Below are positions 10,830-23,648 of a stretch of DNA of 64,000 bases, one piece after another (positions within the stretch are counted from its first letter, which is position 1; each line of letters opens with the position of its first letter). The stretch is from the NCBI GenBank assembly GCA_012064385.1, contig QRDG01000065.1, positions 334,358 to 398,357 of the forward strand, read 5' to 3'. A program made the position numbers and the translations under genes. The notes beneath the pieces are model-generated. The model was not told where the DNA came from. It did no database searches and saw only the letters and a list, made by a program, of their open reading frames with translations. The DNA is from Puccinellia tenuiflora (Eukaryota > Streptophyta > Magnoliopsida > Poales > Poaceae).

Positions 10830-12540
10830 GAAGTTATTTCGCCATTTGAAATTTGTTATTGGAAAAGATTCATACAGACATTAGTCTAGTAAAGATGCTT
10901 TTGTTGGCTCTTGATGCATGAGGTATTATAAGTAAAACATTGTATCCAGATTATTGTTGTACAAATTACAATTGGGACGGTATTTTACAATGTTAAGTTT
11001 CTTATTGACAACTTATGTATTTGGGCATTGGTCTAGTAAAAATACTTTTGTCAGTCTTTGATGCAAGAGACTGGATATGATGTTATAAGTAAGCCACTTT
11101 ATCCAGATTTTTATGGTACCAAGTGCGGTTGGGGAGTTATTCCATAATTTTAAATTTCTTATTGGAAATTGATGCATTGGGCAAAAAGATTCTTTTGTCA
11201 ACTCTTGATGCATGACACCGAATATGGTATTATAAGTAAAAAATGTTATTCATATTCTTGTAGTACCAACTACAGTTGAGTCTTCACAATGTTGAATTTC
11301 TAAATTAGAAATGATGTATTCGGGAATTGGTATAGTAAAGATGCTTTTGTCAGTACTTGAGGCACGATGTCAGATATGATGTTATAAGTACAACACTTTA
11401 TCCCGACTTCTATAGTACTAGGTACTTTTGAAGAGTTATTCCATAATTTCAAATTTCGTATTTGGATCTTGATGTGTTTGGAAATTAGTCTAGTAAAGAT
11501 GCTTTTGTCGGTTCTTTATGCACGAGACCAAATACGGTACTATAAGTATAACATTTTACCTAGATTATTGTTGTACCATGTGCAGTTGAGAAGGTATTTC
11601 AAAATTTTAGTTTTCAAAATTTTAATTTTCTTATTGCAAACTGATGCATTTGATCATTGGTCTAGTAAAGATGCTTATGCGATCCTTGATGCATGAAAAC
11701 ATATATGATATCATAAGTAAATCATTTTATCCAGATTTTATAGTACTAAGTGTGGTCGGGGAGCTATTTCATAATTTTATGTTTCTTATTAAGAACTTAC
11801 ACATTTTTTACATTAGTTTAGTAAAGATGTTTTTCCTCTTGATGCATGGGGCTTCAATTGTCATCCCCATCTCATTCCAGCCTGACTTATCCAGGGAAGA
11901 GTCTATTGAATCACTCTTGACAGTAAGATACTACACTCCTCCTCATTCTCTTCATGGGTCTCTACCCACTACCCACATGGAAACAGCGCAGAGATGGATA
12001 AGATCAAACACGGGAATGAGAAGCATTTGAAATTTCGTTTTTGACAATTCTGATATAGGGGTGGATATAGCAAAACAGACTCTTTCTTTGCTAAGATGGC
12101 TAGATTTGGATGTCTAGAATGTATATAGGCCTTCTTTGTGAGCAGCTTCACTTGACTTGCTCGATGGGGTATGATCGCTAATGTTGATAGGTCAATTGGA
12201 GAAGAATAAGTTTTAGGACATAAACAGAAAGAAAGTATTATAACAAGACCGGATATGGTATTGTAAGTAAAACATTTTACCCAAAATCTTGAAGTATTGT
12301 GCAGTTGGGAAGGAATTTCACAATTTTAATTTTCTTATTATTGAAAACGGATGCATTTTTGGCATTAGTCTCGTAAATATACTTTTGTTGCAGGAGGTTG
12401 GACATGGTATTATAAGTAAACAATCTACCAATTGGGCATTAGTATCAAGTTTAGTTGGTAAGGTGTTACACAATTCTGAATGTATTTGGTATGTGTATTG
12501 TAAAGTTCACCGATATGGTATCCTAACTAAACAATATTAA
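10830..12540 (+). repeat. degenerate ~150-170 bp tandem array
   Basis: Diverged repeats each contain a TCTAGTAAAGATGCTTTTGT-like word, then CTTGATGCATGA, then TATTATAAGTAAAACATT and ATCCAGATT. Anchors lie near 10884, 11032, 11185 (incomplete), 11331, 11489, 11661, 11815 and 12370. The spacing is about 148-172 bp, with unrelated sequence at about 11870-12240 interrupting the array. Short open frames inside are by-products. This is an old satellite-like expansion of unknown origin. Confidence 0.75.
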
Positions 12541-13435
12541 TATACGCCAAGTATGGTTGTTGTTGATAGTTTTATTAATGTGATAATACTGAACAGAAAC
12601 ATGTGGCTCGGCACACTGATGTGTTTTCAAGTGGTGGCATCTCTCCAATCTAATATGGTAGCTAGTTCACATTTTTATGTGGTGGCATTCAATGCAATTC
12701 GATAGCTAGTTCACATATATCAACAAGAAGAACTTGGATCGATCCAATTAAATGAAAGGTCATGTCGAGACTTTGCCACTAGGAAAATAGGAATCCTATA
12801 TCGAGCAAAGAGGGATGAGAAGGGTATATTGAAAATAGAGGATATCATATTATCCGTGTTTGGTTCTGTTACAAGATAGCAAAACAACGGCGAAATTAAA
12901 TAAGATCAAACCAATGAGGACATGAGATTTTAACGTGGAAAACCCTTTCAACAAGGAAGAGAAAAAAACCACGAGCGCCAGCCAGGAATACTTCACTATT
13001 TCGGGTGAGGTTACAAACGCGTCGGGATTTACAATATGTGGCTTATCCCGTGCGGTGGCTTATAAGAGGTACTTATAGGCGGTCCTGACCTAACTAGGTC
13101 GGCAAGGGTGAATCCAGCTCTAACACCTAACTAGGTCTGCGTCGCTCACGCTCTGCTCGTCAGAAGCTGGCGGCCTTATCTGTCTAACCGGATTTGGATC
13201 ACCATAAAATAACAGTTAACAGGTTCAAAGAAAAAAGACATGTGCAGGATTACATCCATTAACTCAGGTAGTGCATGGTTTTATTGGACATCATCCTTAC
13301 CTAAGGACTAGAACCATATGCGCGCCTTGCCGCGCTGTCTTTTCTAATTATAATGTTTTTTTGAAGTGTTACTTCGTCGTGATGGGTTAGTTGGTCGCTA
13401 CGCCATCAATTTTTTACTAATTCGCATAGCAAAAC
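12541..13435. other. spacer without recognisable gene
   Basis: Two short related segments sit near 12600-12720 (words GTGGTGGCAT and TAGCTAGTTCACAT repeated). A retroelement-like stretch near 12880-13080 (AACGTGGAAAACCC type) has no coding sequence. Nothing else is visible. Confidence 0.4.
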
Positions 13436-14240
13436 TTAACTGAGAGAAGAGCTAAATAAACCACCATATCATAGAAATGAATAGCAAGCTAGTAATGAAG
13501 AATCACAAACAGTCCAGAAGACTTGACAGGCTATCTGGTAGACACTTTGTTACGCAATAATCGGTAAATCCAGTTCAATAGTATATGTTTCAGTCAGCGG
13601 ATGAGGCGGTCTGACGGACAGAAATTCAGCTCGTCCGTCTGCATGCCTACCACGGAACAACCGTCTCACTTGATGGAACCGTCTTTCTTTTTCACCGATT
13701 AACACAAATGTATTTTTTTTGTTGAGGCGACACGAATCCCAAACTGAGTCAAGTAAAAAAAAAACTACGAGCCAACACGTAGGTGACACATGGAGCTACC
13801 AATGTGCTATATTTCGTCTAACAATACGTATTGAAATTTAACGGAAAGAAGAGCTAAAGAAACTACCATATCAAAGAAATGAATAGCAAGCTAGTAACGA
13901 AGAATCTCAAATGGTCCAGCGGGTTTGACGGGCTGTATGCTAGACACTTTGCTACGCAATAATCGATGAATCCAGTTCAATAGTACATGTTCCGGGCAGC
14001 GGATGAACCGGTCTGACGGACATAAATTCAGCTCGTCCGCCTGCATGCCTACCATGGAACAACCGCCTCACTTGGTGGAACCGTCTTTTTTTTTCACCGA
14101 TTCACACACATGTATTTTTTTTGTTGAGGCGACACAAATCTAAAACTGAGAGCCAAGTAAAAAAAAAAACTGCGAGCCATCACGTAGGTGACACATGGAG
14201 TTACCAATTTGCTCTATTTCTTCCAACAATACATATTGGA
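13436..14240. repeat. ~400-bp tandem duplication upstream of ATG9
   Basis: Two adjacent diverged copies (about 13436-13835 and 13836-14240) share AATGAATAGCAAGCTAGTAA, CCAGTTCAATAGTA, GGTCTGACGGACA, CAGCTCGTCCG and CACGTAGGTGACACATGGAG in the same order, along with a poly-A/poly-T stretch. The copies differ by scattered substitutions and small indels. They lie 0.4-1.2 kb upstream of the probable ATG9 transcription start. No coding is evident. Confidence 0.85.
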
Positions 14241-14559
14241 GAAGATTTCGTGTAATGTCTCTTCTATGTCGACGGAATATCAATTAGAAAGAAATGATTT
14301 CTTTTAGCGTGTAGAAAGGAAACCCTATAGGAGGTAGTATATTCTTGTGCCTAATTAATTTGTGTTTAGTTGAAACTTGAACGTGTTCTGCGCGTGGGCA
14401 ATTAACCATCAAAATCCCGTACGCAAGCCATTACGATTCCTAATCAAACCCTGGCGACCAACGTCACGCGAGGCAGAGGCAGAGCAAAGGGAAAACCCCG
14501 GATAAAGGGAACGAACGAACAAAAATTATCCCCTCCCGTACGATTCCCTTCCCCGTTCC

Positions 14560-15478
14560 CGTCACGTCTCTCCCGAACCGAAACGCACCGCCCCCGTCTC
14601 GTCTTCTCCCCCTGCGCGCCGCGATTCCCCTTCCCTACCAGCAGCCGCAGTCCACCGCAAGTCACCTCTCCCCCGCCGCGAAACCCTCGCCCGCCCCCCG
14701 CCGCCCGCAGCCCGTTCTCCATCGCGCTCGCGCGCCGCCGATCGCCGCCGGTGCCCATCAGGTCGGTCCTGGACTCCGCCCCTCCTTTCCTCTTCTCCGC
14801 GCGTAACCTTTTTTTTTTTTGGTTACGATTTTCCGATGAAACCGAGCTCTAGTAAACCAGTTGGGTTAGGTTCGGGTGTTTGGTGTTAACCGGAGGAAAA
14901 CTGTAGAGCTGTGAGCCTGTGATGATCATGTGTTCATATCGTTGTTCAGCCGATGGCTGGTAGGGATTGCTAGGAGTTAGCTCAAACGTGCCGTTTAGCT
15001 GCCGACCTTGAGGTCCGGACTCCGGAGCCCCGGACTGCTTCGCGTGATTATAGCGTAGAAGATGTGCAGGAAGATAGTCACTGTGCGATTCTGTTTGGGC
15101 CTTGTGGCAGCGGTTGATTGACTAGAGCGAAGGAATTTAAGTCTTCCTCAATTTCTTTAGCAGTATATGGTTGCTGCTGGTCGGCATTTGTTCTTAACGT
15201 TGCGAAATTTCATCTGTTCCTAGCTGCTTGTTACTTCTATGTTCACCGTGTTTGCAATGTTTTCCCAATGTACATGTCTTGTTAAGTCTGTTAAGAAGTT
15301 GACCTTGGATTCATTAGCCGAAGTAGCTGTGGGAGTCATTAATTCCCTTGTACTTTCACTGCTGTAGAGATTGGGGGTATGTAAAATGCGAGTGACCAAC
15401 TTCCTCTTGGTTTTGTTTATAGGTGATTTCCTGTGGCATGGCAAGGATACCAATTGGCCTTGGATCTTCTTTTCATGA
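14560..15478 (+). other. probable ATG9 5' untranslated exons and leader intron
   Basis: A CT-rich, GC-rich segment typical of a grass 5' UTR (about 14560-14760) ends at a plausible donor (ATCAG|GTCGGT at 14761). The next good acceptor is TTTATAG at 15420-15422. The second leader exon would then be 15423-15478, running straight into the start codon. The transcription start cannot be fixed from sequence. Open frames on the opposite strand here are composition shadows. Confidence 0.5.
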
Positions 15479-18400
15479 ATGATGTCCTTCCCTTTGAAGG
15501 ACACTAACACGCAAACAATATTTAAATTTCCCTGGAGAAGAGAGTCACCGTTATCAGCACAACTTCTCATTGATATCCCACCTGAAATAGAGCTGTCCGA
15601 CTACCGAAGATTGCCAGGTTCTAGAAGTGAGAGCCCATCTGGACTTCTCCATGGCGAAAGCATCAAAGAAGAACCGATCCCTGACTTGGATATCTTCTTC
15701 GAAAGGCTTTATGAATATTTCTGCGCAAAAGGACTAAGGTGTATCGTTACCAAATGGATAATCGAGATACTTAATGTACTCTTTATGGTATGCTGTATTG
15801 GATTCTTCTTCTTGTATGTTGACTGGAACGCCCTTGGCCACTTGAAATGCGGTGTCGAGGCACTTGAGTCCGGGGAAAAACCATGTGATCTGATGGAAGC
15901 TATTAAGCGTAATCCACTGGTGCCCTTCACCTTTCCCAAAATGATCACTGTTGGATCAATGGTTATATTGGCAACATATGGACTTATAAACTTCCTCAAG
16001 TTTTTTGTACAACTGAGAAGTACACTGAATGTGCGTGACTTCTACGTTAACAGGTAATGTTTCATCTTAACACATGTGTATTTTTTACCTTGCAGCAATT
16101 AATAACTTTACCCTTGTTCATTTTTCTCTTTGTGTAGTCTTAAGGTTACAGATCTCGAGATTCAAACGATATCATGGCCCAAAATAATCGAGAAAGTTGT
16201 CCTGCTACAAAAGTCTAAAAAACTTTGTGTTGTTAGGGATCTCTCGGAGCATGATATTATCATGAGAATAATGAGAAAAGAAAATTACTTGATAGGGATG
16301 GTGAATAAAGGCATTATCTCATTTCCAATTCGGCCTTGGCTACCTGGTGCTGGTCCAACTGTCAAATCTCATGTGCATGACAGGAGAAACTATGTGATAC
16401 TTCCAAAAGCCCTAGAATGGACCTTAAATTGGTGCATCTTCCAGAGTATGTTTGACAGGTAAGGACCTCAGATTTTTAAGCTTTAACTACTGTTTAGTAA
16501 TTGATTTATTTGGACTAGTATTTAACTATCTCAATCTATTTATTTGACTGAAATTATTTTCACTATCTGGATGATCAAGCTATGTATTTTCTTTTCTACA
16601 CTATACCCCTGCTTTCGGTAGGAGCTCAAGCAGGGCAAGCATGCCCTAAAGCAGTCCATATAAGCTGTTAAGCCACTGCCTAATTAAGCACTTCAATGCA
16701 GAAGGGGGCGCAAATACGCCAGCTGTACGGTCTATGCCAGTCTTGATATATGTCTTTTCGTTTAGGCCATCTACAATGCAAGGTGCTTAGAAAAAAATTA
16801 AACCGTTTTGTGCTTAAGCACCAGTGCTTAGTTATACAAGGCAAGTGCTTAGATAGGCACCTCCACTATAGAAATAAGCACCGGTGCTTGAGAAAAAAAT
16901 GGTTTATTTTCGTAAGCACCTTGTATCGTAGATGGACTTAATGGTATTAAACCCATGTGGTCAAAGACACATGAAACCACATATATACTTTCTCACAGCT
17001 TGCTAAAAAGGCTTACATTGTGGAACAGAGGGGGTAGTACAATAGCTAGTTACATGCTCCTAAATGTTTAGTTACTGATGCAAGCTTTACTAATAATTTT
17101 CTTGATAACCAGTTACAAAAAAACTTATTTATTTACAGTTAGCTTAAATAATTTCACGTAGCAGAAACCATTTATGATGGATCCGACTTTACACGCCGGT
17201 TCAAATATCATCCAACAGCTCATGTGACAGTATCATATGCTCAGGATTCAGGATCCTTGGTGTATTCCTCTATCCCCTTGGACATGGACCAGATTCAAAA
17301 GGCTTGTATTGAGGGGGTATAAGGACACACCAAATAGTCAGGATGCATAGGATATTAGGATACGTTGCCTTAGATGTTAGCACTTACAGGCTACATAGTC
17401 ATCTGTACAGATATTTCTCTAACTTCCAATTTGTACATGATGCAGTGTGAAGTTCTAGCAAGAACTCAACACATTACTTTGGGATTGTTCCATTGATTTT
17501 TTTGGTTAACTAAGTTTTCTCTTTGGGCAAACTTTAGTTCCTTATACAGTTATACTGACTACTCATATCCTTTGCTTTTGCAGCAAATTCTGTGTTCGAA
17601 AAGATCTTCTAACAAGCCCAGCTGTGTTGAAAAAACGACTTGTATTTGTTGGCATTGCAATGCTGGTTCTGTCGCCCTGCCTTGTAATTTTCCCATTGGT
17701 GTACCTCATTCTGAGGCACGCTGAAGAAATTTATAATCACCCCAGTACAGCATCATCCAGAAGATGGTCAAACTTATCAAGGTGGATTTTTAGGGAGTAT
17801 AACGAGGTAGCTTCTCATGCAGAACTCGTTATTATTACAGTCATTACTACTACTACTATTGGCTTATCTAATGAGTAATGAAACGTTTGTCCTCTTTTGC
17901 ATCCCTTATTTCACAGTTTATGTGCCTAACAATCCTCCTATTAGCTATAGCTGCAAGCAACTTGTGTCTGTTGAGGGCTATATATGCAATTTATCTTAGC
18001 TGTCTCTAAAACTCAACTGTTTACAACAATTTCAGGTAGATCATTTCTTCAGACATAGGATGAACAACAGTGCTGTGCATTCGCTGAATTACTTGAAGCA
18101 ATTTCCAACTCCACTGATTTCTATCATAGCAAAATTTGTATCTTTCGTTTCTGGTGGTTTGGCTGGTGCTCTTATAATAATGGGATTTCTGGGCGAATCC
18201 ATTCTCGAGGGCCATGTATGCTCTTCATCTACACTATTTTGCTTTCTATAACTTGCATCTTATTCACCTTCTAATTTTTCCCATCCATATTTTTTGAAGA
18301 TTTTCGGAAGGAACCTATTCTGGTATACTATTGTTTTTGGAACAATAGCAGCTATAAGTCGAAAAGTGGTGGCTGACGAACTTCAAGTAATTGACCCAGA

Positions 18401-20970
18401 AGGGGCCATGTGCCTCGTTGTCCAGCAAACACATTACATGCCAAAGAGGTGGCGTGGGAAAGAGAGCAGTGAACTGGTTCGAAGAGAATTTGAAACACTA
18501 TTTCAGGTACCTGTGCTCTTGTATTTTTTTTATTAAGTATTTAAGAGGAAGAGTTGGTTGTACTGTTGTACATATGCCAATATTTAACCAACTAAGCTAG
18601 TCATAGAAGTATTAGTCATGCTGTGCCATTTGGCTTCAGAATTTCACGTTCATCCATTTTGTTGGCATCCATCACCAATTGTTTTTGTGATTCCCCTAGT
18701 CACTGCATTTAAAAAAAAAATGCTGCTTATGAGTTATGACACTTTAAAACTCTTTTTTGCATCACTGGACAATTAAATTAATAGGTGAATATATAAGTGA
18801 CATTTTTTTTCCTGATAAAAGAGATGACAACTTTGAGTTTTTCAAGTTACGTTCTTCTTTTCTGGTTAAAGTGATATATCTGAAAAAATAGAGATTAGTT
18901 TTGGTGTTTAGATTCAGACTCAGCGTAGTGCTCTGCTCCCTAGATATCTGCCACCTGCATATGAATTTGACCAGTGTTTGAGATCCCGGATATATGTGTA
19001 TTGGCTATGCGGTTTACCTTCCTATTATAGCTCTGAGAAGTGCCTTGTTAAATTGTGGGTGCAGTATACCGTAGTAATGCTAGTAGAAGAGATGGCCTCC
19101 ATCTTCATCACTCCTTACTTGCTCATTTTTGAGTTACCAAAGGTAATGTTCTGAACTAGCTCAATAATGTGTCCTTCCAAAGTTTTCGTGACAGTTGTGA
19201 ATTCTTATACTTATAAATTTACAGCGTGTTGATGACATTCTGCGCTTCATCTCAGACTTTACAATTTATGTAGATGGAGTGGGAGATGTATGCAGGTCTG
19301 CTGCTGAAGCTTCTTCAGAATTTACGTTCTTACCATCTATCTTTGCTGACTCTGCAACACTTAACATCATTGCTTTCCTGTGTTTCAATAGTTTAAGCTT
19401 GTTTGACTTCAGAAGACATGGTAATAGAAACTATGGTTCCCCATTTGACGCACCTAAAAGCCTAAGGAGCTCCCAAGGGAAAATGGAGAAATCATTCTTA
19501 AGGTAACTATACGTTCAAATAATTCTAACTAGCTTGGTGTACTTAAATACTAGTTATTTGCTGTGAAGTTTGTCTTTTCTTCTGGGGTTACCATTTTTAG
19601 CTTCTTGCACATCCAACAGGAAAGATGTTAATATACTTTTAGGTAACTACCTGAGTAAATTGCCCAAACAAAATTTTACTACAGCAGGGAAATTTTATGC
19701 AAAATGTCTCTTAGAAAATTGAAACAAACCGTATTTTCAACACTAAATTGAGTTGGAGGCATACTGTATAGCAGAGAGTGATTTTCTCCTAAGATATGAC
19801 ATAAGTTGATCATTGCCACTGTTATTGTTGTATATGTTGTAATCACGTTGTCATTATGTTACCTTCCTGTGATCACTCACTCTAGGTTTAGTGAGACGAT
19901 GCAGAAGTATAGCACTGATCCTGTAATATTCCAAGCAAAGTATCATCTGTTTTCTGTAGTCCACTGCTCATACTGTACACTTCCAATTATGTAGCAACAT
20001 TGAAGCCTAATAGTATTACATGATTGTTTGCAGTTTTCAGAGTGTTTATCCATCATTGGTGGCAAATGTGGATGGCAAACAATTCTTACAGAACCTACAA
20101 AAGTTCAAGGAAAGGCAAATACGTCAACAGGCTATTGCAGAATATCAGGCAATGGAAGCATCAGGCTTTGTGGATAGCACAGGTCAAAGGGGCGATATCT
20201 TCCATCACCTGCTCCCAAGTATTATCCGTAACCATGCTGAGGCCATCCCACCTGCTGCTTATAACTTGGGCCCCTTAGGATTGCTTGACACAGATCAAAG
20301 AACATACCCATATATCCTGGATTGGTATTACACGTGCCATTCACCACACATGGATGTAACCGAATCTCCCCATTTTGACGAAGCGTCCCCCATGACTGGT
20401 CAGAACACAGGTCCACTAGAAAGGGAAACATCTGAAATCGAAGGAGCTGAAAGTAATTACTCCGATTTGTATGGACGAGTTCAGAGTCATATGGGGGCAT
20501 CAACATCAAGCACTTTGTTTCGGCACGCTCCTACGAAGCACCATGGTAAAGAAGATAGTCCAGCAGGCAATTGGTGGGACCAGGACCCTGCATATTCTCA
20601 TGATCCGCAGGGCAGTTACCAGGCCCCTGCATATTCTCATGATCCGCAGGGCAGTTTTCTCGAGCCTCCAGAATTTGGAAATCATAATATGGTGCACGGT
20701 CACCATTCCAGTCATCACAGTGGCGATATATCGGAGGGAAGCGAGGGAGATCTGGAGCAGAGCGATAGCAGAAGCAGCAGCAGCAGTTGGAGAAATCCTC
20801 AAACCCTCTCCAAGACGAGGTATATGGACGACTCCTACATCGAGGAAGGGCTGGGTCTTCATTTCGCTGATAAGGATGAAGATCAGCGACCCGGCATAGC
20901 TGACGCTTACGACGGCACGCCGGCTGGCCTTCCTGTACGAATAATACCTCGCAGCAGTGACCCCATGTAG
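15479..20970 (+). CDS. ATG9: Autophagy-related protein 9 (ATG9), 932 aa, 8 coding exons
   Basis: ATG9 is the multispanning lipid scramblase of Golgi-derived vesicles that seeds the phagophore; it works with ATG2 and ATG18. Coding exons: 15479-16053, 16138-16458, 17584-17806, 18036-18215, 18300-18506, 19065-19142, 19225-19502, 20034-20970. All junctions are GT-AG and in frame (2799 nt). The family is recognised from SESPSGLLHGES (about residue 50), FFLYVDWNALGHLKCG (109-124), the exon 2 core with SFPIRPWLPGAGP, RNLFWYTIVFG and the KMEKSFL-SFQSVYPS exon junction. Membrane segments lie near residues 93-115, 155-178, 318-343 and 400-425, plus hydrophobic stretches in exons 5-6. The acidic, Ser/His-rich cytosolic tail (exon 8) carries a 13-residue tandem repeat (AYSHDPQGS). 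An in-frame TGA directly precedes the first ATG; the second ATG (15482) is equally possible. The gene is intact and single-copy in the window. Confidence 0.95.
16765..16937. mobile_element. Tourist-like MITE in ATG9 intron
   Basis: A 173-bp element has terminal inverted repeats starting GGCCATCTACAATGCAAGG on the left and (reverse complement) GTCCATCTACGATACAAGG on the right. It is flanked by TTA duplications at 16762-16764 and 16938-16940. TTA/TAA target duplication is the PIF/Harbinger (Tourist) signature. It is full of AAGCACC/GGTGCTT words. A relative lies at 44574-44742. Confidence 0.88.
20590..20667 (+). repeat. 39-bp tandem repeat inside ATG9 last exon
   Basis: CATATTCTCATGATCCGCAG occurs twice with a 39-bp period, encoding AYSHDPQGS twice. 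It is in frame, so it lengthens the cytosolic tail by 13 residues without disrupting the gene. Confidence 0.9.
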
Positions 20971-23281
20971 ACTGAAAAAAAACTGACAAAAATAGTTGAT
21001 GCTTGCTTCTTGTGTGCTGTCGTAAATAGGCTGTGTGAACCACGCCGTCACTTCATAAGCTGGCAAATGGCCACAAATTCTTTTGTACATACAGTCTACA
21101 GATCAGTTACCCCCATTGTATATATACCCTTGTCCAGCCCCTTTTTACGGGCTGGGGAAGAACCATTCTTTCATAGCACCAAGTGCCTCTGTGATCCACC
21201 TCTTCTCTCAGTTTTCCCGTGCTACCCAGATTAAGAATTAATCTCTTCTGGGGTTAATATTAGCCTTTACTAAGCACTACTATTATTCATCTGTCAAACC
21301 GGAAGGAACCCGATGCCGGATACCTTGGGCGGGGGAGGGAGGCAATCGTTGCTTGCGTCTGCTCCGCTGCCTGCCATGAGCCCATCATGACGATGACGCA
21401 TCTCCCTTCCTCTTGACCTCCGGAGCTGTCGTTGTTGACGGCCCGGATATAACTAAGTTTTGGAGTGCACTCCTCTTTTGGGGCCAGACAAGGAGCGAAC
21501 AGCTTCAGTTCCCTTGTCGAAATCGAAGCCAGCAGGGGCGTCGTCCTTGGGAAGTCGAGGCCGCCTTTGCAGGTAAGCAAGAGCAGGTTCCATACGCAAC
21601 ATAGTACCCGGTCGAGACCAAGACCCCCCGCAGCTGGACAAGTAGATAGACACGCCGGTCCAAGTTCAGATCTGGGCCGACACAAGGCGAGGAGTCCCTG
21701 CACACTGCCACTCATTGCCACCTGAAAACCCGATCATCATGGTACCACCGGTTTCCCTCCGGTGGATGGCGATCTCATCTACTGTACAGAGAGCAAGAAA
21801 AGAATACGCAAAGAACATTGCCGTTCCAGTTTCAGTTCGCTCGCTGAAGGATAGGATGACCTGCGTGCAATTTGCAGACTAAGCTTTCACCTAGTTGTCA
21901 ACTTGGGGGAGTTGAACAAACGGTAACGCAGCTGCCGACGTTACCGCGCCACCCATTTGATTTTCTCACAGGGGTTTGTTGTGATTTCCCGCACGTTTTG
22001 CTCCCCGTGGACGCTGCAACCACCGGTCATTTTCGCCGGATATGAGTGAGTGACGAGGAGACTAACCACTCGCCACCAAACACAACGCCATCTCATCTCT
22101 CGTCCCAGATCTCTCTCGAGCAAATAAATTTGTTAATCGGTCGTTTTCTCCAGCTGATCTGCCCCGAAAGCAATCTCCAGCGTATCGTCTGTCCTACCAA
22201 AGTTTTTGTTGGTTGATCGGCGGCAGTTGGCCTGGGGACGGTAGGTCGGTAGTAGCTGGGTGGGTCCCTTTCGTTATTTTCTTGGTGAGAGCGCTCGGAT
22301 CTCCAATTCTCCATCAGTTCGTTCTGCTTCTGCTAGTTGGTCTCCGGCGTCGGTCGGCGTCTTGGCAAGAAAACCACGGCCTTTGTGTGCCAAGTACTCT
22401 GGCGAAAATTCCCGTGAAAGCGAGACACGAGGCAGGTTAGGTAATGAATGTGTGTATGCGTATACGTGGATTCGGCTTGCGCCGATGATAGCTGTGGCAA
22501 ACCTTTTGTATGTATGCTTCTTTTTCTGGGGAACAACAAGGCCGTGAGCCCCATATGTCACGCATGATGAACACGTCGAGGATCATTGGACAGTTTGGTA
22601 GCCAAGTCAAGGAGTACTTTTTCCTATCTATCGGCTCCTGATACTGAAGCGTTGGGAAGTGCACTGAAATGATCGCTGCTGGATAGAGAAATGTACGCAG
22701 ACGATGGATTTCTGTGCACTCTTCTGCTGCCGGGGTTTCTTGACACGGTGGAGGACCGGTGCAAAGTTCAAACAATATTCTGCCAAATCGATCGTCATGC
22801 TTGGTTGATTTAGTCTTTACTTTCGGCCTACATTTGTACTTTCTGATAATGCTAGTTTGTGGTGTCTAGAAATTTCTGGTTTGTCTTGTCTGGACACACG
22901 GCAACGCCTTGGCCCTTGGAGAACCTCCAGTGGCGTCATTGCGGTTTGAATTGTCTACCATGGTAGACTCAATTTCAGCCGGAATGGATGTTTTTCGGAT
23001 TCAGGGTATGGAACGAGTTTGCGTTTATGTCCAAAAGAACATGTACTTACAAGAAACTAGGAGTATGTCATATATGTACAGCCGTATTTACATGGATCTA
23101 TTTTGTCTACTTGCAGGTAAATGGAACATACATGACCCACCAAAGCTCCAACCCTGTACAGACCAAACAACTTGGTCCTTTCTGTCTACTATGTACACGT
23201 AACTGCTAAACCTACAAAAGGAAAATAAAGTGGCCTACTTAATTTACAGACTAACCCCCTGTACATTCCATATTCACACAA
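20971..23281. other. ATG9 3' UTR, then intergenic spacer
   Basis: The first few hundred bases are the ATG9 3' UTR. Beyond about 21300 there are GC-richer patches with open frames on both strands (for example around 21290-21720 and 22090-22560). They lack splice structure, conserved motifs or an agreed strand, so I do not call genes. Confidence 0.5.
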
Positions 23282-23648
23282 GTATCCCATCCGACACGTG
23301 GCGCACTTCACGAGCATGATCTGATGAGGCCAAGGTTGTCGAGATTCATCTTCTTCACGAGGCTGCCCAGCGCCAGAGCCGGCGCCGGCAGCGTGTCCTT
23401 CCGTCGAGCACAGACAAGGCCACCGCTCCTCGTCCACCTGGAGGCTGTCCGTGCCGATCCCGTGTATCCCATCCGACAGGTGGTAATTCACGAGCAGGAT
23501 CTGATGAGGCCAAGGTTGTAGAGATTCTTCTTCACGAGGCTGCCCAGCGAGAAGAGCCCAGCGCCGGCGCCGGCGGCGTCTCCTTCCGTCGAGCACAGGC
23601 GGGGCCACCGCTCCTCGCCCACCCGCAGGCTGTCCGTGCCGACCCCAT
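23282..23648 (-). repeat. tandem duplication of the ACR gene's 3' end
   Basis: The last ~183 bp of the ACR terminal exon and its immediate 3' flank (23464-23648) are repeated directly downstream in transcription (23282-23463). Shared words include TATCCCATCCGACA, CTGATGAGGCCAAGGTTGT, CTTCCGTCGAGCACAG and GGCTGTCCGTGCCGA. The downstream copy lacks about 10 bp (GAGAAGAGCC region) present in the coding copy, which shifts its frame. It is a decayed pseudo-exon lying in the probable 3' UTR. Confidence 0.92.

Noticed and set aside
14444..14758. 104-codon - strand frame
   Set aside because: Antisense to the CT/GC-rich ATG9 leader; Gly/Arg-rich translation typical of such shadows.
19861..19960. Possible extra ATG9 exon after CACTCTAG
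   Set aside because: Skipping to the acceptor at 20033 restores the expected KSFL-SFQSVYPS junction; the extra segment has no good donor and breaks the family pattern.
21287..21721. 144-codon - strand frame downstream of ATG9
   Set aside because: Competing frames on both strands and no recognisable domain or neighbouring exons.
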